Made by a program: the position numbers and the translations under genes. Positions 44,837-53,905 of a stretch of 64,000 bases of DNA are shown in pieces; within the stretch, counting starts at the first letter, position 1; every line of letters begins with the position of its first letter. The notes below the pieces were generated by a model. The model worked only from the letters and a program-made list of their open reading frames with translations. It did not search any database and was not told the DNA's origin. Origin of the DNA: Herbaspirillum chlorophenolicum (GTDB taxonomy: Bacteria; Pseudomonadota; Gammaproteobacteria; Burkholderiales; Burkholderiaceae_D). The DNA lies in contig NZ_LFLT01000021.1 in NCBI RefSeq assembly GCF_001189955.1, forward strand, positions 1 to 64,000. The letters run 5' to 3'.

Positions 44837-46063
44837 TCAGTTACGCGGCATCAGGCGCAGCGTCACCCACCACCACAACACAGCCGCCAGGCTGACTGCC
44901 GCCCCCAGCAGACAGACGCCATCCCAGCCGGCATACGCATACATGTGCGTGGCCGCCAGCGCACCGCCACCGCTGCCCACCGCATAGAACATCATGTAGC
45001 AGCCGATCATGCGGCTGTGCGCTTGCGGATGTGCGCGCAGGATCAGGCTTTGGTTGGTGACATGGATCATCTGGCCGCCCAGGTCCAGCAACAAGATGCC
45101 CGCCACCAGCGCCCACAGGCTGGTATTGGTGAAGGCCAGCGGCAGCCACGACAGCAGCAGCAGAAGCAGAGCACCGCCCGTGGCATGCTGGGCCAGGCCG
45201 CGGTCGGCCCATCTGCCGGCGCGGGCAGCACCCAGCACGCCAACCACCCCGACCAGGCCGAAGGCCCCGATAGCGCCATGCGACATCGCATGCGGCGGCG
45301 CCGACAGCGGCAGCACCAGCGCGCTCCAGAAGATATTGAAGGCGGCGAACATCAGCAGCGCAAGCACGCCGCGCACCTGCAGCACCCGTTCGCGCAGCAA
45401 CAGGCCTGCCATCGAACGCAGCAGTTGCGCATAGCGCATCGATGGCGCCGATACGGGTGCCGGCGGCAGCATGCGCGCGAGGCCGGCGGCAGTCGCGACG
45501 ATCATCGCCGCCGAGCACAGGTAGACCAGCCTCCAGCCACCGACATCGGCCAACGCCCCCGCGACCACGCGGGCCAGCAGCAAACCGATCACCACGCCGG
45601 CCTGCACCGTTCCCACCACCGCGCCGCGCTCCTGCGGCGGCGCCAGCGTGGCCGCATAGGAAATCAGTCCCTGCGTCATCGCCGTGCCCAGCATGCCCAC
45701 CGCCAGCATGCCGGCCAGCAGCATCCACACCGAATCGCTGGCGGCCACCGCGAGCAAGAACACGGCCAGCGCTGCCGCCTGCCACAGCATCAGCCGCCGT
45801 CGCGACAGCAGATCGCCCAGCGGCACCAGCAGCAGCAACGCCAGTGTGGAACCGGCCTGGGTTGCGCTGACCACCATGCCCACCGAAGCAGTGGCGATGC
45901 CGAAATCGGCGGCCAACGCGTCCAGCAGCGGCTGGGCATAGTAGACGTTGGCCACGCTGATGCCGGCAGCAATGGCGAACAACAGCACCAGAGTCCGGCT
46001 GATGACCGGCTGCCGGCATGGGAGGCAAGACGTAGTAGTTGAATCCGGTGCGGCGGATGGCAT
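44837..46063 (-). CDS. MFS transporter, target of the divergent HxlR regulator
   Basis: 408 residues from the ATG at 46063, which has an AAAGG site; an earlier ATG at 46093 lies within the inverted repeat operator. Twelve membrane segments. Segment 1 contains GISVANVYYAQPLLDALA, and the loop has GDLLSRRRLM. It is related to the MFS protein at 14705-15910. It is likely an efflux pump. The divergent HxlR gene and the operator between them suggest it is induced by the regulator's ligand. Confidence 0.87.
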   Translation of the reverse strand: MPSAAPDSTTTSCLPCRQPVISRTLVLLFAIAAGISVANVYYAQPLLDALAADFGIATASVGMVVSATQAGSTLALLLLVPLGDLLSRRRLMLWQAAALAVFLLAVAASDSVWMLLAGMLAVGMLGTAMTQGLISYAATLAPPQERGAVVGTVQAGVVIGLLLARVVAGALADVGGWRLVYLCSAAMIVATAAGLARMLPPAPVSAPSMRYAQLLRSMAGLLLRERVLQVRGVLALLMFAAFNIFWSALVLPLSAPPHAMSHGAIGAFGLVGVVGVLGAARAGRWADRGLAQHATGGALLLLLLSWLPLAFTNTSLWALVAGILLLDLGGQMIHVTNQSLILRAHPQAHSRMIGCYMMFYAVGSGGGALAATHMYAYAGWDGVCLLGAAVSLAAVLWWWVTLRLMPRN

Positions 46064-46081
46064 GGCAGGCCTTTCAATCTG

Positions 46082-46134
46082 GTTGCATTTCAAAACCGTT
46101 TGGAGTGTAAGCGATTATGGTTTTAAAATGCAAC
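46082..46134. promoter_or_regulatory. Long inverted repeat between MFS and HxlR genes (probable operator)
   Basis: Arms of 16 bp, 46082-46097 and 46119-46134, match in 15 of 16 positions when one is reverse-complemented (GTTGCATTTcAAAACC against its mirror). The spacer is 21 bp, so the arm centres lie 37 bp apart, suited to two regulator dimers. It sits 19 bases from the MFS start and 66 from the HxlR start, so it should overlap both promoters. Confidence 0.7.
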
Positions 46135-46200
46135 TAGACTAATGGCAAGGTTTTAGCCTGCCGCTTTGACAACACGCCCGCCACCGACGCCGACCTTCCC

Positions 46201-46698
46201 ATGCCAGCCAGCAAAAAACCCGCCATCGAGGCCCATGCGGCTTATGCCGAACACTGCCCGGTAGGACGTTCGCTCGACATCGTCGGCGACCGCTGGGTGC
46301 TCCTGATCGTGCGCGATGCCTTCGACGGCCTGCGCCGCTTCGGCGAGTTCCGCGACAACCTGGGCGTGGCGCGCAACATCCTCACCGACCGCCTGAAGAA
46401 GTTGACCGAGGCTGGCATCCTCGACAGCGTGCCGGCCTCGGATGGCAGCGCTTACCAGGAATACGTGCTGACAAAGAAAGGCGAGGCATTGCTGCCGGTG
46501 GTGATCGGCCTGCGCCAGTGGGGCGAACAGCACCTGTTCGCGCCGGGTGAAAAACATTCACAGCTGGTGGAAAAGAAAAGCGGCAAGGCCGTGCCGCGCA
46601 TGCAGCCGGTGGGATGCGACGGCAAACCGATCGCGGCGCATCAGGTGGAAGTGAAAAAGACGCCGGTCAAACGCACACCGAAAACTAACGCCCAATAA
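46201..46698 (+). CDS. HxlR-family transcriptional regulator
   Basis: 165 residues. CPVGRSLDIVGDRWVLLIVRDAFDGLRRFGEF (from about residue 19) and NILTDRLKKLTEAGIL are the winged-helix signature of HxlR proteins, with the conserved N-terminal cysteine often used for redox or electrophile sensing. The C-terminal 40 residues are a lysine-rich tail. It is divergent from the MFS pump, which is its likely target. Confidence 0.9.
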   Translation: MPASKKPAIEAHAAYAEHCPVGRSLDIVGDRWVLLIVRDAFDGLRRFGEFRDNLGVARNILTDRLKKLTEAGILDSVPASDGSAYQEYVLTKKGEALLPVVIGLRQWGEQHLFAPGEKHSQLVEKKSGKAVPRMQPVGCDGKPIAAHQVEVKKTPVKRTPKTNAQ

Positions 46699-46724
46699 AA
46701 ACGGGCCGGGGGATACCCGGCCCG
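46696..46724 (-). terminator. Terminator of the second chemotaxis/transport operon (minus strand)
   Basis: A perfect 9-bp GC stem (46702-46710 with 46716-46724) followed, reading the minus strand, by TTTTTATT. It lies 37 bases beyond the MCP stop. Confidence 0.8.
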
Positions 46725-46760
46725 ACAAAACATCCCGGGCATGGTCGAGCCCGGAACAAC

Positions 46761-48398
46761 CTATACGCCGATGGCTCGCGTCGCCGGCGCTTCCAGAGGT
46801 TCTGGCTGGGTCCGCACCTGGCGCAAGGCGGATCGCTGGTAATCCCCTTCGACCTCGAACACGCTGACCAGCTGCGCCAAACCGGCCGCCTGCTCGCGCA
46901 GCGACTCGGCGGCGGCCGATGCCTGTTCGACCAAGGCTGCGTTCTGCTGGGTCATGGCGTCGAGATCCGACAAGGCGACATTGACCTGGCTGATGCCGCT
47001 GTTCTGCTCGGCAGCAGCAGCCGTAATTTCAGCGATCAGGTCGCTCACGCGGTGGACGTCGCCGACGATCTCCTGCATGGCGGCGCCGGCCTGGCCGACC
47101 TGTTCCGAGCCCGCCGCCACCGTGGACAGCGAACTGCCGATCAGTTCCTTGATTTCACGCGCGGCCTGGGCCGAACGTTGTGCCAGCGAACGCACTTCGG
47201 AAGCCACCACCGCGAACCCACGGCCCTGCTCGCCCGCACGCGCGGCTTCCACCGCCGCATTCAACGCCAGAATATTGGTCTGGAAAGCGATACCGTCGAT
47301 CACGCTGGTGATCTCGGCAATCTTGTGCGAAGAGCCGGAAATCTGCGCCATGCGCTCGACCACGTCGTTCATCACGCTGCCGCCGCGAGTGGCCGATTGC
47401 GCTGCCTGGGTGGCCAGCAGGCTGGCTTGGCGCGCAGTGTCGGCCGACTGCCCGATGGTGCCGGCGAATTCCTCCATGGAAGCGGCGGTGACTTGCAAAT
47501 TGCCCACCGTCTGCTCGGTGCGATGCGCCAGTTCCTGGTTGCCGCTGGCGATTTCCGAGGTCGCGGTCGAGACCGAACCGACGCCGCTGCGCACTTGCGC
47601 TACCAAGGTGCGCAGGCCATCGGCCATGCGTTCCAGCGCCTGCTGCAGTTGGCCGAATTCGTCACGCCGGTCTTCGCCACCGTCATCCCGCCCGCGCAAC
47701 AGGTTGCCGTGCGCGATACGCTCGGCCTGCTCGACGGCGCGCGCCAGCGGACGCGTGATGGAACGCGCGATCAGGCGCGCGGTGGCAAAACCGATGGCCA
47801 ACAGCAAGGCGGCGCCAATGAGGCCCGCACTCATCAGTTGGCGGCTTTGCGCGCTGACATCGGTCACTACCTGGTCGCGCTGCTGCTCTTCCAGCGCGAC
47901 GAATTTCTTGAGCGCGCCGAGATAAGCGGCAATGGCCGGCTTGAGCTCGTTGTCGATCATGGTCTGCACGCCACCGATATCGCCCTTGTAGGAAAGTTCG
48001 GAGGCCGCCTTCGAGATACCGGCCAGCTTGGCGCTCTCCGCCTCGATGACAGCCAGCGAAGCGCGGTCGCCGTCGCTCAACGCATGCGAAGCAAGCTCTT
48101 TTTCCAGCTTGGCCATCTGCTCGCGGCCGGCTTGCACCTCCTGTTCGTAGCGCATCGCCAGGTCGCCGTCGGAAGTGTTGAGCGCACCCACCATGCGTTC
48201 GCTGGTCAATTCGGCAGTACCCAGCCAGCGTACCGCGGTGATGATGCGCTGGTCATAGTCGCGCACCGACTCCTGCGCCTGCTCCATGGTCAGCACCGTG
48301 GTGTACTGGGTGGCGGCCGCCACCGACAGCATCGCCACCATCAGGCCGGTAATGCAGGCCGACAGGCGCGTGGACACGCGCACGTCATTCCATTTCAT
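46761..48398 (-). CDS. Methyl-accepting chemotaxis protein (four-helix-bundle sensor), end of second uptake operon
   Basis: 545 residues: TM1 about 12-33, helical periplasmic domain 34-188, TM2 about 190-212, HAMP, then the signalling hairpin with [20 protein letters not shown]. An acidic insert [13 protein letters not shown] lies at the HAMP junction. It follows the ABC ATPase gene by 39 bases on the same strand and precedes a terminator, so it is the last gene of the amino-acid uptake operon and probably senses the same compound. No CheR pentapeptide. Confidence 0.92.
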   Translation of the reverse strand: MKWNDVRVSTRLSACITGLMVAMLSVAAATQYTTVLTMEQAQESVRDYDQRIITAVRWLGTAELTSERMVGALNTSDGDLAMRYEQEVQAGREQMAKLEKELASHALSDGDRASLAVIEAESAKLAGISKAASELSYKGDIGGVQTMIDNELKPAIAAYLGALKKFVALEEQQRDQVVTDVSAQSRQLMSAGLIGAALLLAIGFATARLIARSITRPLARAVEQAERIAHGNLLRGRDDGGEDRRDEFGQLQQALERMADGLRTLVAQVRSGVGSVSTATSEIASGNQELAHRTEQTVGNLQVTAASMEEFAGTIGQSADTARQASLLATQAAQSATRGGSVMNDVVERMAQISGSSHKIAEITSVIDGIAFQTNILALNAAVEAARAGEQGRGFAVVASEVRSLAQRSAQAAREIKELIGSSLSTVAAGSEQVGQAGAAMQEIVGDVHRVSDLIAEITAAAAEQNSGISQVNVALSDLDAMTQQNAALVEQASAAAESLREQAAGLAQLVSVFEVEGDYQRSALRQVRTQPEPLEAPATRAIGV

Positions 48399-48437
48399 TG
48401 ACTTCCCCCTTCTTTATCCTTGTGGTCGGCGCAAGCC

Positions 48438-49202
48438 TCAGTGGTCACGCAGCTCGGCCAGGAACTTGCGCGCGCGTTCGCTCTGCGCACGCGTGAAGAA
48501 TTCTTCCGGCGTACCGGTCTCCACCAGCTTGCCGTGGTCCATGAACCAGACGCGGTCGGCCACTTCGCGGGCGAAGTTCATCTCGTGGGTGACGCACATC
48601 ATGGTCATGCCTTCGCGCGCCAGCCCCTTCATCACCTGCAGCACCTCGCCCACCATCTCGGGGTCGAGTGCCGATGTCGGCTCATCGAACAGCATCGCGG
48701 GCGGGTCCATCGCCAGCGCGCGGGCGATCGCCACGCGCTGCTGCTGGCCGCCGGAAAGCTGCCCCGGAAAAGCCTCCGCCTTGGCGGCCAGGCCGACGCG
48801 TTCAAGCAGCTCCAGCGCACGCACGCGGGCGTCGGCGCGCTTTTTCTTGAGCACGTTGATGGGCGCCATCATGATGTTTTCCGCCACCGACAGGTGCGGG
48901 AACAGGTTGAAGCTCTGGAACACGAAGCCGACGCGGCTGCGGAAGTGGTTCACGTCCAGCTTGGGCGCGTGGACGTCTTGCCCGTCAAATACGATGCGCC
49001 CCTTCTGGATCTCTTCCAGGCGGTTGACGGTACGGATCAGGGTCGACTTGCCCGAACCGGATGGGCCGCAGATCACTACCACTTCGCCCTTGGCGACTTC
49101 GGCGTTGACGTCGGCCAGCGCGTGGTAGCTGTCGTACCACTTGTTGACGCCTTCGAAGGAAATCATGGCCGTGTTGGTTGCGGACGGGTTGTTGCTCGCC
49201 AT
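48438..49202 (-). CDS. Polar amino-acid ABC transporter ATPase
   Basis: 254 residues with Walker [10 protein letters not shown], signature [15 protein letters not shown], Walker [15 protein letters not shown] and switch [11 protein letters not shown]. It belongs to the GlnQ/GltL class. It is 21 bases after the permease gene and pairs with the two permeases upstream. Confidence 0.93.
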   Translation of the reverse strand: MASNNPSATNTAMISFEGVNKWYDSYHALADVNAEVAKGEVVVICGPSGSGKSTLIRTVNRLEEIQKGRIVFDGQDVHAPKLDVNHFRSRVGFVFQSFNLFPHLSVAENIMMAPINVLKKKRADARVRALELLERVGLAAKAEAFPGQLSGGQQQRVAIARALAMDPPAMLFDEPTSALDPEMVGEVLQVMKGLAREGMTMMCVTHEMNFAREVADRVWFMDHGKLVETGTPEEFFTRAQSERARKFLAELRDH

Positions 49203-49223
49203 ATGCGTTGCTCCTCGTTAGGT

Positions 49224-49964
49224 TCAGGCCGCGACCGGTGGCGCTGCCTGCGCCGCCGAGTTCACGGGGTTGGCCGCGCGCTTGGCGGCGATGCGCTTTT
49301 CCAGGACGCGCGCCATGCGCGTCAACATGAAGCACAGCACGAAGTACATCAGCGCCAGCAGGATGAAGACCGGGAACGGCTTGGTCAGCAGCATGCTGTT
49401 GATCTGGTTGGCGGCGAAGGTCAGTTCATTGACGCTGATCACATAGCCCAGCGAGGTTTCCTTGATGTTGGAGACGAACTGGCTGATCATTGCCGGCAGC
49501 ATGTTGTACAAGGCCTGCGGCAGCACCACCTTGAACATGGTCTGCAGATAGCTCATGCCCAGCGCGCGCGAAGCCTCGATCTGGCCGCGGGGCAGCCCCT
49601 CGATGCCGGCGCGGATCACTTCGGCCAGGTAAGCCGCCTCATAGATCACCAGCGTGATGAGCATGGTGGTGAAACCGGAAACCGTGCGCCCGATCAGGAT
49701 GGGGACAAAGAAGTACACCCAGAAGATGAACATCACCAGCGGCACGCCGCGGGCGAGGTAGACGATGACGGTGGCCGGCACGCGGAACACGCGTAGCGGC
49801 GAGACACGCCCCAGCGCCAGCAGCAGGCTGACCGGAAAGGCCAGCAGCAAACCCAGCACCGAGAGCAGCAGCGTGATCGCCAGGCCGCCCAGCGGGCCGT
49901 GCGGATATTGGCCCACCAGCAGCAACATCCAGTTGTCGCGGATGATGTCGAAGATATCGTTCAT
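49224..49964 (-). CDS. Amino-acid ABC transporter permease (GltK-like)
   Basis: 246 residues. VYLARGVPLVMFIFWVYFFVP and the EAA loop EASRALGMSYLQTMFKVVLPQALYN identify a His/Glu/Gln-type permease with about five membrane helices. The C-terminus carries an alanine-rich tail. It is separated from its partner permease by 10 bases. Confidence 0.92.
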   Translation of the reverse strand: MNDIFDIIRDNWMLLLVGQYPHGPLGGLAITLLLSVLGLLLAFPVSLLLALGRVSPLRVFRVPATVIVYLARGVPLVMFIFWVYFFVPILIGRTVSGFTTMLITLVIYEAAYLAEVIRAGIEGLPRGQIEASRALGMSYLQTMFKVVLPQALYNMLPAMISQFVSNIKETSLGYVISVNELTFAANQINSMLLTKPFPVFILLALMYFVLCFMLTRMARVLEKRIAAKRAANPVNSAAQAAPPVAA

Positions 49965-49974
49965 GGCATTCCCT

Positions 49975-50667
49975 TCAGCGCGTCTTGATGCGGTAGCGGT
50001 TTTCCAGCACCGCGCCGATGGCCATGATCAGCAGCGAAATGCCGAGATAGATCGTGGTGGACAGCAAGTAGATTTCCACCGTGTGGAAAGACTGGCTCTC
50101 GATCTCGCGGGTGGCGTAGGTCAGTTCGGCCACCCCGATCACCATCGCCAGGCTGGTGTTCTTGAATAGCAGCACGCTGTAGCTGACCAGCGTGGGCAGC
50201 GCCAGCCGCAGCGCCTGCGGCAGGATCACCAGGCGCGAGGCCTTGAGATACGACAGCCCCAGCGCGCGGGCCGCTTCCATTTGCGAGCGCGGGATCGAAC
50301 GGATGCCGGCGCGCAGGCCTTCGGACATATACGCGCCCATGGCCAGGCCGACCGCGATGGCGGCGAACAGGAAATCGCTGCGGTGCATGTTGAACCACAG
50401 CTGTACGGAATCGGGCAACAGCGTGGGCACGCCGAAATACCAGAGGAAGATCTGCACCAGCATCGGCACGTTCTGGTGGTATTCGACATAGCCGGCAACG
50501 AAGCCGGTGGCGACGCGGTTGTTGGTCATGCGGATCACGGCCAGCACGATACCGACCACCATGGCCAGCAGCCACGAATAGGCGGTCAGCTTGAGCATGG
50601 TGATCACGCCCTCGATGATCATGCGCGGGTAGTCATCCCGCAGCAGCACCGAAAAATCCAGTTTCAT
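49975..50667 (-). CDS. Amino-acid ABC transporter permease (GltJ-like)
   Basis: 230 residues from the ATG at 50667, which has an AGGAG site; an earlier in-frame ATG at 50682 lacks one. It contains NVPMLVQIFLWYFGVPTLLP and the EAA loop EAARALGLSYLKASRLVILPQALR. With the next gene it forms the membrane pore. Confidence 0.92.
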   Translation of the reverse strand: MKLDFSVLLRDDYPRMIIEGVITMLKLTAYSWLLAMVVGIVLAVIRMTNNRVATGFVAGYVEYHQNVPMLVQIFLWYFGVPTLLPDSVQLWFNMHRSDFLFAAIAVGLAMGAYMSEGLRAGIRSIPRSQMEAARALGLSYLKASRLVILPQALRLALPTLVSYSVLLFKNTSLAMVIGVAELTYATREIESQSFHTVEIYLLSTTIYLGISLLIMAIGAVLENRYRIKTR

Positions 50668-50785
50668 GGAGTACTCCTGCAATGCGCTGCGCCGGACCTG
50701 ATTCGGCCCGGTGCTGTCGGGACCGCCTTGCGCGGTCCGGTGATGCCGGCGCCCGGACTAAGCCGGCGCCGTGCCTTCAATGGCA

Positions 50786-51601
50786 TCAGCCCTTGATGGG
50801 CTCGATCTTGAAGTCGCGCTTGAGCTTGTACTGGGTCGATGGGCCGAACCACTTGTCGAAGATCTGTTGCGCTTCGCCCGACTTTTCCATGCCTTCCAGC
50901 GTGGTGTTGACTTGCTTGATCAGGCCGCCCTCTTCCTTGCGCATGCCTACGCCCCACAGCTCATTGATCAGCGGCGGGTTCAGGATGTCGATCGGCGAGC
51001 TGCTTTCGACTTGCGCCTGGAACTTCGACAGCATCAGTTCGGACACGGCGAAACCTTCGACCTTGCCCTGCTGCATCGCCAGGAAAGCCGCCGGCGGGTC
51101 CTGGAAGGTGGTCACGGAAGCGGTCGGGATGGCTTTGCGCACGGCCAGTTCCGAAGTGGAACCCTTGGTCGCGGAAACGCGCTTGCCGCCCAGGTCGGCT
51201 GGCGACTTGTAGCCGGAGGTACGCTTGACGGCGACCTTTTGCGGGCTGGCGTAATAGGAGTCGGAATAAGCGATCTGCTCAGCGCGCTCAGCGGTCCAGC
51301 CGAGGTTGGCGATCACGATGTCGACACGGTTTTGCTGCAGCTCGGGAATGCGGGCCGCGACCGAAATCATCTTCAGCTCCAGCTTCACGCCAAGGTTCTT
51401 GGCGATGGCCTTGCAGAAGTCGACGTCATAGCCCTGGATCTCGCGCGTTTGCTGATTGGGGAAGCTGAACGGCTCAGCGGTACCCAAGGTGCCGCACACC
51501 AGGGTGCCCTTTTGCTTGATGTCGGCCAGCTGGTCAGCTGCAGCGGAGAAGCTCGCCGCCAGCAGTGCGACGGCCAGAACGGTTTTCTTGAAGTTCATCA
51601 T
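50786..51601 (-). CDS. Amino-acid ABC transporter substrate-binding protein
   Basis: 271 residues with a signal peptide (about 1-22, ending SAAADQ). The mature chain begins LADIKQKGTLVCGTLGTAEPFSF and carries the SBP_bac_3 pattern IQGYDVDFCKAIAKNLGVKLEL with the strand VDIVIANLGWTAERAE. It delivers a polar amino acid to the permease pair. A RIPELQQNRVDIVIANL stretch places the ligand arginine/aspartate region as in glutamate or glutamine binders. Confidence 0.92.
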   Translation of the reverse strand: MMNFKKTVLAVALLAASFSAAADQLADIKQKGTLVCGTLGTAEPFSFPNQQTREIQGYDVDFCKAIAKNLGVKLELKMISVAARIPELQQNRVDIVIANLGWTAERAEQIAYSDSYYASPQKVAVKRTSGYKSPADLGGKRVSATKGSTSELAVRKAIPTASVTTFQDPPAAFLAMQQGKVEGFAVSELMLSKFQAQVESSSPIDILNPPLINELWGVGMRKEEGGLIKQVNTTLEGMEKSGEAQQIFDKWFGPSTQYKLKRDFKIEPIKG

Positions 51602-51720
51602 GATCCCTCCGGTTAGGTGGAGCGCGTGATGTACGCTCCCGGTTTATTCGCGGCCTTTGAATGACCGCTGTGTGAAGCCGGCCGGTAAAGACCGGCCGGC
51701 AAGTTTTGCTGAACCCGCGC

Positions 51721-52938
51721 TTACTTCAACGCCGCAACCGCTGCGGCGAGTTGGGCGCATCCCTGTTCGATCTGCTCCAGCGAAGTCGCGAACGAAAACC
51801 GCAGGTAACCCGGCTGGCCATAGGACGTGCCGTCAATGGTGGCTACCCCGGCTTGTTCGAGGAAGTACATCATCACGTCGACATCGTTGGCCAACTGCTT
51901 GCCTTGCGGCGTGCTCTTGCCCAGCAGACCCTGCACGCTTGGGAAGATGTAGAAGGCGCCGTCCGGCGCCAGGCAGCGGATGCCGTCGATGGCATTGACC
52001 AGCGCGACGATGCGCTCGCGGCGCTGCGCAAACAGCGCGGCGCCTTCGGCCACGCATTGCTGCGAACCGGACAACGCTGCCACGACAGCCGCCTGGCTGA
52101 CGCCGGTGGCGCAGGTGGTGCTCTGCGTAATCAGCAAGCCCAGCGCCTGCATCAGCGGACGCGGACCGGCGCCGTAACCGATGCGCCAGCCGGTCATCGC
52201 GTAGGCCTTGGAAACGCCATTGATCACCAGCGTGCGGTCGGCCAGCTCGGGCTGCACCTGCAGCGGCGATACGTGCTGCGCGCCTGCGTAGACGAAATGC
52301 TCGTAGATCTCGTCGGTCATCACCCACACCTGCGGATGGCGCATGAGTACCTCGCACAGCGCCTTCAGTTCGCTTGCGGTGTAGACCGCGCCACTGGGAT
52401 TGTTGGGCGTATTGAGCACCAGCCAGCGGGTACGCGGCGTGATGCTTTTTTCGAGTGCGGCGGCAGTCAGTTTGAAGCCGGAGCTTTCGTCGCAGCCGAC
52501 GATGACCGGCGTGCCGCCGTTGAGCGCCACCATGTCCGGATAAGACACCCAGAATGGTGTCGGAATGATGACTTCGTCGCCTTCGTTCAAGGTTGCAGCG
52601 AAGGCATTGTAAATGATGTGCTTGGCGCCGATGCCGACCACGATCTGGTCGACGCCGTAGGAAAGCGAGTTCTCGCGCTGCAGCTTGTCGGCGATCGCAC
52701 GGCGCAGCGCCGGGGTACCGGTCGCTGCGGTGTAACGGGTGTGGCCGGCGCTGAGCGCGGCGATGCCGGCTTCGACGATGTGTTGCGGCGTCGGGAAGTC
52801 AGGCTCGCCGATGGTGAAATCGATGATGCTGCGCCCTTCGGCGCGCAAGGCGTCGACGCGAGCTTTTGCAGCCATGCTGGGGGATGGCTTGACGCTGTCA
52901 AGCCGGTGGGCAGGCAGGAAATCCAATGCAAACTCCAA
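51721..52938 (-). CDS. Class I/II aminotransferase (aspartate aminotransferase-like)
   Basis: 405 residues. Lys244 in GVSKAYAMTGWRIGY binds pyridoxal phosphate, NTPNNPSG (176-183) and DEIYE (209-213) contact the cofactor, and a C-terminal arginine in YLRFSFATS binds the substrate carboxylate. It transfers an amino group to 2-oxoglutarate or a similar acceptor. Its place between an RraA-type aldolase and an amino-acid importer suggests it works on the imported amino acid. Confidence 0.9.
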   Translation of the reverse strand: MEFALDFLPAHRLDSVKPSPSMAAKARVDALRAEGRSIIDFTIGEPDFPTPQHIVEAGIAALSAGHTRYTAATGTPALRRAIADKLQRENSLSYGVDQIVVGIGAKHIIYNAFAATLNEGDEVIIPTPFWVSYPDMVALNGGTPVIVGCDESSGFKLTAAALEKSITPRTRWLVLNTPNNPSGAVYTASELKALCEVLMRHPQVWVMTDEIYEHFVYAGAQHVSPLQVQPELADRTLVINGVSKAYAMTGWRIGYGAGPRPLMQALGLLITQSTTCATGVSQAAVVAALSGSQQCVAEGAALFAQRRERIVALVNAIDGIRCLAPDGAFYIFPSVQGLLGKSTPQGKQLANDVDVMMYFLEQAGVATIDGTSYGQPGYLRFSFATSLEQIEQGCAQLAAAVAALK

Positions 52939-52956
52939 TGTGGTGAAAACGGATTC

Positions 52957-53640
52957 TCAAAGGCCGAACGGCGTCAGCACGCGGGCCAGCCATTCCTGCT
53001 CGACGCGGCCGTTCGCGATTTCAGCCTTGATGGCATCTTCGTACGCCTGGGTCTTGCGGGCGGCGGCGATCAGCGACTCGGCCTGCGCCTGCGGGAAGGA
53101 CACCAGGCCATCTTCGTCGCCGACCACGATGTCGCCGGGGTTGACCACCTGGCCGCCGATGGTGACTGGCACGTTGATGTGGCCGGGGCCATTCTTGTAG
53201 GGACCGCGGTGCGAGACGGCACGCGCATAGCACGGGAAATCGGCCTCGAGGAAAGCAGCGGTGTCGCGCACCGCCGAGTCCAGCACGAAGCCGGCGCAGC
53301 CGCGCTGTTGCGCGTACAGCATGATCAGTTCGCCGACCAGCGCATTGCTGGTCTCGCCGCCGCCGTCGACCACCAGCACGTGGCCCGGCTGCATCATCAT
53401 CAGCGCCTTGTAGATCAGCAGGTTGTCGCCGGGACGGGTCTTGACCGTGACGGCCGTGCCGACCAGCTTCTTGCTGCCGTGGATACGGCGCAGGCCACCC
53501 ATGCCGCACAGGCGCTGGAGGTTATCGGAGAGGTGCGAAACGACGATGTCCTGCAACGCGGCGACGACGTCGGCCGAGGCCGGTGCGGAAACGGGATTGA
53601 TCTGGAAAGGCAAAGCGGGAACAGGGGCGGTTGTCGCCAT
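52957..53640 (-). CDS. RraA-like / 4-hydroxy-4-methyl-2-oxoglutarate aldolase-type protein
   Basis: 227 residues with the RraA fold. The conserved region VVDGGGETSNALVGELI (90-106) and the catalytic-type DSAVRD (121-126, with Arg125 and Asp126) match the HMG aldolase group more than the RNase E regulator RraA, in which the Arg/Asp metal site is not kept. Such enzymes split 4-hydroxy-2-oxo-acids into pyruvate and a second oxo-acid. It is first in the operon with the aminotransferase 18 bases downstream. Confidence 0.82.
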   Translation of the reverse strand: MATTAPVPALPFQINPVSAPASADVVAALQDIVVSHLSDNLQRLCGMGGLRRIHGSKKLVGTAVTVKTRPGDNLLIYKALMMMQPGHVLVVDGGGETSNALVGELIMLYAQQRGCAGFVLDSAVRDTAAFLEADFPCYARAVSHRGPYKNGPGHINVPVTIGGQVVNPGDIVVGDEDGLVSFPQAQAESLIAAARKTQAYEDAIKAEIANGRVEQEWLARVLTPFGL

Positions 53641-53706
53641 GTTGATCTCCTCGGATGCATGTTGTTTTGGTTAATGGCCGCATCATAGGAGCGATAAAAA
53701 CGTAAA

Positions 53707-53742
53707 AAAAGCGATATTTAATGATGAGAAATCATCGCTTTT
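53707..53742. promoter_or_regulatory. Nested palindrome upstream of the aldolase operon
   Basis: Outer arms AAAAGCGAT (53707-53715) and ATCGCTTTT (53734-53742) are perfect complements. An inner pair ATGAT-5-ATCAT (53721-53735) lies between them. The site is 67-102 bases upstream of the aldolase start and AT-rich, so it is a good candidate operator or promoter region. No regulator gene is adjacent. Confidence 0.5.
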
Positions 53743-53790
53743 AAGCATGTATTGCATGTCCGGCATGAAACGGCTTTTATAGCGCGCGCA

Positions 53791-53811
53791 CTCTCCCGGC
53801 TACCGGGAGAG
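53791..53811. terminator. Hairpin between the feo cluster and the aldolase operon
   Basis: A perfect 9-bp stem with a CTA loop, 95 bases after the stop of the small feo-linked gene. It lacks a good T run; it may end or slow the minus-strand feo transcript. Confidence 0.4.
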
Positions 53812-53905
53812 GCTTCTCATGCATTAAGGAAAATGGAGAAAAACGGAAGGAAGTGCGGCAGAGCCGGCGATCACCGGCAGGTGAAAAGAAAAACGCTGCG
53901 CCGCT

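Noticed and set aside
51706..53688. A 660-codon open frame on the plus strand across the aminotransferase and aldolase genes
   Set aside because: It is antisense to two clear enzyme genes with catalytic motifs. Its composition (Arg, Gln, His, Ala) is that of GC-rich shadow frames.
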